Source: Sulfurimonas sp. (GTDB lineage: Bacteria > Campylobacterota > Campylobacteria > Campylobacterales > Sulfurimonadaceae). From it: a DNA stretch of 16,029 nucleotides. Made by a program: the position numbers and the translations under genes. The notes beneath the pieces are model-generated. The model saw only the letters and a program-made list of their open reading frames with translations, ran no database searches and had not been told where the DNA came from. Shown here piece after piece: positions 13,041-16,029 of this stretch (position 1 is the first letter of the stretch; every line of letters begins with the position of its first letter). The stretch spans positions 1 to 16,029 of the forward strand of contig JAGHAW010000097.1 in NCBI GenBank assembly GCA_021161305.1. Reading direction: 5' to 3'.

Positions 13041-13870
13041 TGCAAGAATACTACTACGAGTTAGTAGTTAAAGTCCCATCTCACCACTCACTCTTCTCAG
13101 ACTTTTTAGCAGACACTTTACCGGTTGGTTTTGAAGAGAATGATGATGGCTTCATCATTAGAAGTGAAGAAGAACTTGATACTATTGCTTGGGGACTAGA
13201 GCAGTTTAGTGAGGCTCTGCAAAAAGCTTTAGGTCAAGCGATAGAACTTGAATGTACTCAAACAAAACTTAAAAATAGTGATTGGGTATCGCTCTATCAA
13301 AAAAGTATTGAACCTCTTGTGATAGATAAATTTTATATCCATCCGACTTGGGATGAACCACATCAAGAACTTATAAATATTGTAATTGATCCGGCATTAG
13401 CTTTTGGAACAGGACATCATCCAACAACAGCATCTGCTCTTAGAGCAGTATCAAACTATGTAAAAGAGGGAAGTTCACTTATTGATGTTGGTTGTGGAAG
13501 TGGCATATTGGGGATTGGTGCTATGAAGTTGGGTGCTATTGTGGATGCCTGTGATACAGATATAGTATCTGTTGAAAATTCTATAGAAAATGCAAAATTA
13601 AACTCTTTAAAATTCGCAGATATTTGGGAAGGTTCAATCAGTAAGACTTCAAAGAAATATGATGTAGTTGTAGCTAATATAGTTGCAGATGTTTTAACAT
13701 TTATAGCAAAAGATTTAAAAAAAGCTCTTAATAATAATGCTATACTAATTTTATCAGGTATATTAGATAAGTATGAAACGAAAGTGTTAAATTTTTACAA
13801 AGATTGTGAGATTGTAGAGAGAATTGCTCAAGATGAGTGGGTAACTCTAATTTTAAAAATGAAGGTATAG
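13040..13870 (+). CDS. prmA: Ribosomal protein L11 methyltransferase
   Basis: PrmA uses S-adenosylmethionine to trimethylate amino groups of ribosomal protein L11. The 276-residue protein has an N-terminal substrate-recognition domain (about 1-100) and a Rossmann methyltransferase domain. Signature segments are DPALAFGTGHHPTT, the SAM loop LIDVGCGSGILGIGA, and VVANIVADVL. The length is near that of Campylobacterota homologues. Its ATG overlaps the cheY stop by one base (TAATG), so translation should be coupled to chemotaxis gene cheY. The ftsH start lies 8 nt after its stop. Confidence 0.95.
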   Translation: MQEYYYELVVKVPSHHSLFSDFLADTLPVGFEENDDGFIIRSEEELDTIAWGLEQFSEALQKALGQAIELECTQTKLKNSDWVSLYQKSIEPLVIDKFYIHPTWDEPHQELINIVIDPALAFGTGHHPTTASALRAVSNYVKEGSSLIDVGCGSGILGIGAMKLGAIVDACDTDIVSVENSIENAKLNSLKFADIWEGSISKTSKKYDVVVANIVADVLTFIAKDLKKALNNNAILILSGILDKYETKVLNFYKDCEIVERIAQDEWVTLILKMKV

Positions 13871-13878
13871 AAATAGAT

Positions 13879-15861
13879 ATGCAAAATAAAAAAAATGATG
13901 ATAAGAACAATAATTTTTTTAATCAAAATCCATTAGTAACATTCGCAATTTTTTCGGTTGTAATAATTTTACTTTTTAAAGTAGTTGTTGGCGAGGGTAA
14001 TGGTTTAGATACAACTTCTGGACAAGGAAGCAACAAAAGAGCTAAACAAGTTAGTTATTCTGAACTTAAAAGCTTAGTGGCATCTAAAAGCATAAGCAAA
14101 GTTAGCATAGGTCAAACATACATTAAAGCTGTTGGCAGTGATGGTGGTGTTTATACTACTAGAATCGTAAGAGGTGATAATAAGTTTATCGAAGATTTAG
14201 AGAAACAGGGTATTGAATATACCGGTTTTAGTGAGACTAACTGGTTTACAGAGATGTTTGGTTGGCTTTTTCCTTTTCTGATTATTATAGCCATTTGGAT
14301 GTTTTTTGCTGGTCGAATGCAAAAAAGTATGGGTGGTGGAATCCTTGGTATGGGTAATTCCAAAAAGATGGTCAATTCTGAAAAACCGAACACTAAATTT
14401 GATGATGTTGCCGGTGTTGAAGAGGCAAAAGAGGAAGTTCAAGAGATAGTTGATTTTTTAAAATATCCGGCTCGTTATGTTGAGATTGGCGCAAAAATTC
14501 CTAAAGGGGTTTTGCTTGTAGGTGCTCCTGGTACAGGTAAAACACTTTTGGCTAAAGCAGTTGCCGGTGAGGCAGATGTTCCATTTTTCTCTGTAAGTGG
14601 TTCTAGTTTTATAGAGATGTTTGTAGGTGTTGGTGCTGCAAGAGTTCGTGACTTGTTTGAACAGGCTAAAAAAGATGCTCCGAGTATTATTTTTATAGAT
14701 GAGATTGATGCTATTGGTAAGAGTCGTGCTGCCGGTGGTATGATGGGTGGAAATGATGAGAGAGAGCAAACTCTAAATCAACTTTTAGCAGAGATGGATG
14801 GTTTTGGAACTGATACTCCTGTAATTATTTTGGCTGCTACAAATAGACCGGAAGTTCTTGATGCTGCACTGCTTCGTCCAGGTCGTTTTGATAGACAAGT
14901 TTTAGTTGATAAGCCGGACTTTGAAGGTCGTATTAAGATTCTAAAAGTACATATGAAAAATGTGAAGATGGATTCTGATGTTGAGATTGAAGAGATTGCT
15001 CGTTTAACAGCAGGATTAGCTGGTGCAGATTTAGCCAATATTATTAATGAAGCAGCACTTTTAGCTGGTAGAAAAAGTCAAAAAACTGTAAAACAAAAAG
15101 ATCTTTTTGAATCGGTTGAGAGAGCCATCGCAGGTTTAGCTAAAAAATCTCGTAGAATTAATCCTAAAGAGAAAAAAATTGTAGCTTATCATGAGAGTGG
15201 ACATGCACTTTTAGCTGAAACAACTAAGGGAGCTAAAAAAGTTTCTAAAGTTTCTATTGTTCCTCGTGGTCTTGCTGCTTTAGGATATACACTTAACAAA
15301 CCCGAAGAAGATAGATTTATGATGCAACAACATGAAATGTGGGCAGAAGTTGATGTTCTCCTTGGTGGTCGTGCCGCAGAGCAGGTCTTTATAAAAGAAA
15401 TCTCTACCGGTGCTGGAAATGATTTAGAGAGAGCAACAGATATTATTAAGGCTATGGTTCAAACTTATGGAATGAGTGATGTAGCAGGTTTAATGGTATT
15501 AGAAAAAAGCAAACAATCTTTCTTAGGTGGTCCCCAACAGAGTAGTCGTGAGTATAGCGACAAAATGGCTGAAGATATGGATGAGTTTATTAAATCATCT
15601 CTAAAAGAGCATTATGATTCTGTAATTGCTCGTTTAGAAGAGTATAGAGATGCGATAGAAGATATGGTTGCTCTACTTTATAAAAAAGAGAATATTACAG
15701 GTGAAGAAGTTAGAGAGATTATTGTTAATTTTGAAGATGCTAATAATATTAAATCAAAAGTAGATTTTGTAGATGATGAGATAGAAGAAGAGTTAAAAGA
15801 AGATGCAAAAATGGCTAAAAAATCTTCAAAAGAAGAGATAGAACAAGATGATGAAAAATAA
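13879..15861 (+). CDS. ftsH: ATP-dependent zinc metalloprotease FtsH
   Basis: FtsH is the hexameric membrane-anchored AAA+ protease that extracts and degrades membrane and regulatory proteins. From ATG 13879 it has 660 residues. In order: TM1 about 19-37, a periplasmic domain 38-125, TM2 about 126-145, Walker A GAPGTGKT (215-222), pore loop FVG (248-250), Walker B IIFIDEIDAIG (270-280), the second region of homology with arginine fingers (about 321-339), zinc motif HESGH (438-442), and the third ligand Asp515 in GAGNDLER. The tail from about 632 is highly charged. A GTG at 13837 would extend it into prmA by 14 non-family residues and was not chosen. psd overlaps the 3' end. Confidence 0.97.
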   Translation: MQNKKNDDKNNNFFNQNPLVTFAIFSVVIILLFKVVVGEGNGLDTTSGQGSNKRAKQVSYSELKSLVASKSISKVSIGQTYIKAVGSDGGVYTTRIVRGDNKFIEDLEKQGIEYTGFSETNWFTEMFGWLFPFLIIIAIWMFFAGRMQKSMGGGILGMGNSKKMVNSEKPNTKFDDVAGVEEAKEEVQEIVDFLKYPARYVEIGAKIPKGVLLVGAPGTGKTLLAKAVAGEADVPFFSVSGSSFIEMFVGVGAARVRDLFEQAKKDAPSIIFIDEIDAIGKSRAAGGMMGGNDEREQTLNQLLAEMDGFGTDTPVIILAATNRPEVLDAALLRPGRFDRQVLVDKPDFEGRIKILKVHMKNVKMDSDVEIEEIARLTAGLAGADLANIINEAALLAGRKSQKTVKQKDLFESVERAIAGLAKKSRRINPKEKKIVAYHESGHALLAETTKGAKKVSKVSIVPRGLAALGYTLNKPEEDRFMMQQHEMWAEVDVLLGGRAAEQVFIKEISTGAGNDLERATDIIKAMVQTYGMSDVAGLMVLEKSKQSFLGGPQQSSREYSDKMAEDMDEFIKSSLKEHYDSVIARLEEYRDAIEDMVALLYKKENITGEEVREIIVNFEDANNIKSKVDFVDDEIEEELKEDAKMAKKSSKEEIEQDDEK

Positions 15862-16029
15862 TCTTTTACCAATAGCAAAAGAGGGATTAAGTTATATAGT
15901 ATATGCAATAGTAGCTTATGTTTTTTTTGCTGTTTTTGATTTAGAAGTTTTAGAGTTTATTGCATTTCTGACAACTATATTTTTGATTTTTGTCTTTAGA
16001 AATCCGGAGAGAGAAGTATCTTCTTTTCA
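15851..16029 (+). CDS. psd: Phosphatidylserine decarboxylase (5' part, runs off the window)
   Basis: The visible 59 residues begin MKNNLLPIAKEGLSYI, then two hydrophobic spans (about 14-29 and 34-49) and the FRNPERE motif. This matches the N-terminus of the short phosphatidylserine decarboxylase proenzymes that make phosphatidylethanolamine. The catalytic Ser of the self-cleavage site lies beyond the window edge. It overlaps the end of ftsH by 11 nt in another frame; an in-frame ATG three bases earlier (15848) is an equal alternative. In C. jejuni psd also follows ftsH, supporting the call. Confidence 0.75.
   Translation, partial: MKNNLLPIAKEGLSYIVYAIVAYVFFAVFDLEVLEFIAFLTTIFLIFVFRNPEREVSSF

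Noticed and set aside
13837..13878. GTG start extending ftsH into prmA
   Set aside because: The extra 14 residues are just the alternate frame of the prmA end; the ATG at 13879 gives a typical FtsH N-terminus.
14458..14769. 103-residue minus-strand open frame inside ftsH
   Set aside because: It is opposite the Walker A/B region of ftsH; its composition is a shadow of that conserved coding sequence.

Overview
This window looks like a chromosomal segment from a Campylobacterota (formerly Epsilonproteobacteria) genome, most like Sulfurimonas or a near relative. The evidence is low GC with A/T-ending codons, promoters that show only a -10 box, and several gene orders known from this phylum: ndk - DUF177 - rpmF - plsX - fabH, panB next to ruvB, waaC next to lpxL/htrB, and cheY - prmA - ftsH - psd. 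The genus is inferred from protein character; no database search was run. Nearly all of the window is core housekeeping DNA. I see no rRNA, tRNA, CRISPR array, IS element or prophage.

Layout. (1) 79-3182, plus strand: an operon running from nucleotide metabolism through ribosome supply (DUF177, L32) to the start of fatty-acid and phospholipid synthesis (PlsX, FabH). (2) 3234-5280, minus strand: an Hpt phosphotransfer protein, trpA, a membrane-anchored Cys-free thioredoxin-like protein with its own candidate promoter, and then a frameshifted remnant of a GGDEF (diguanylate cyclase) gene. (3) 5336-8192, plus strand: panB, ruvB and an AI-2E family (PF01594) membrane protein. This unit ends at a strong 13-bp hairpin shared with the convergent unit. 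(4) 8238-10141, minus strand: waaC and lpxL for lipooligosaccharide inner core and lipid A acylation, overlapping by 4 nt. (5) 10231-12591, plus strand: a Cache/PDC-like four-TM protein overlapping hisH, then hisA. (6) 12666-16029, plus strand: cheY (TTG start), prmA, ftsH and the 5' end of psd, all overlapping or nearly touching.

The most unusual signal is non-coding. The two largest gaps inside operons, before rpmF (135 nt) and before hisA (136 nt), appear to hold two diverged copies of one structured element. They share an ordered series of short motifs (TTCTGCC, CTAG-2nt-TTAG, TGGC). Each also has a hairpin about 25 nt before the start codon, followed by a near-identical AT-rich stretch containing the ribosome binding site. 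This could be a dispersed repeat that carries its own translation start region, or a cis-regulatory RNA family. panB and waaC have -10 boxes placed so that transcription would begin at or next to the start codon, which suggests leaderless mRNAs.
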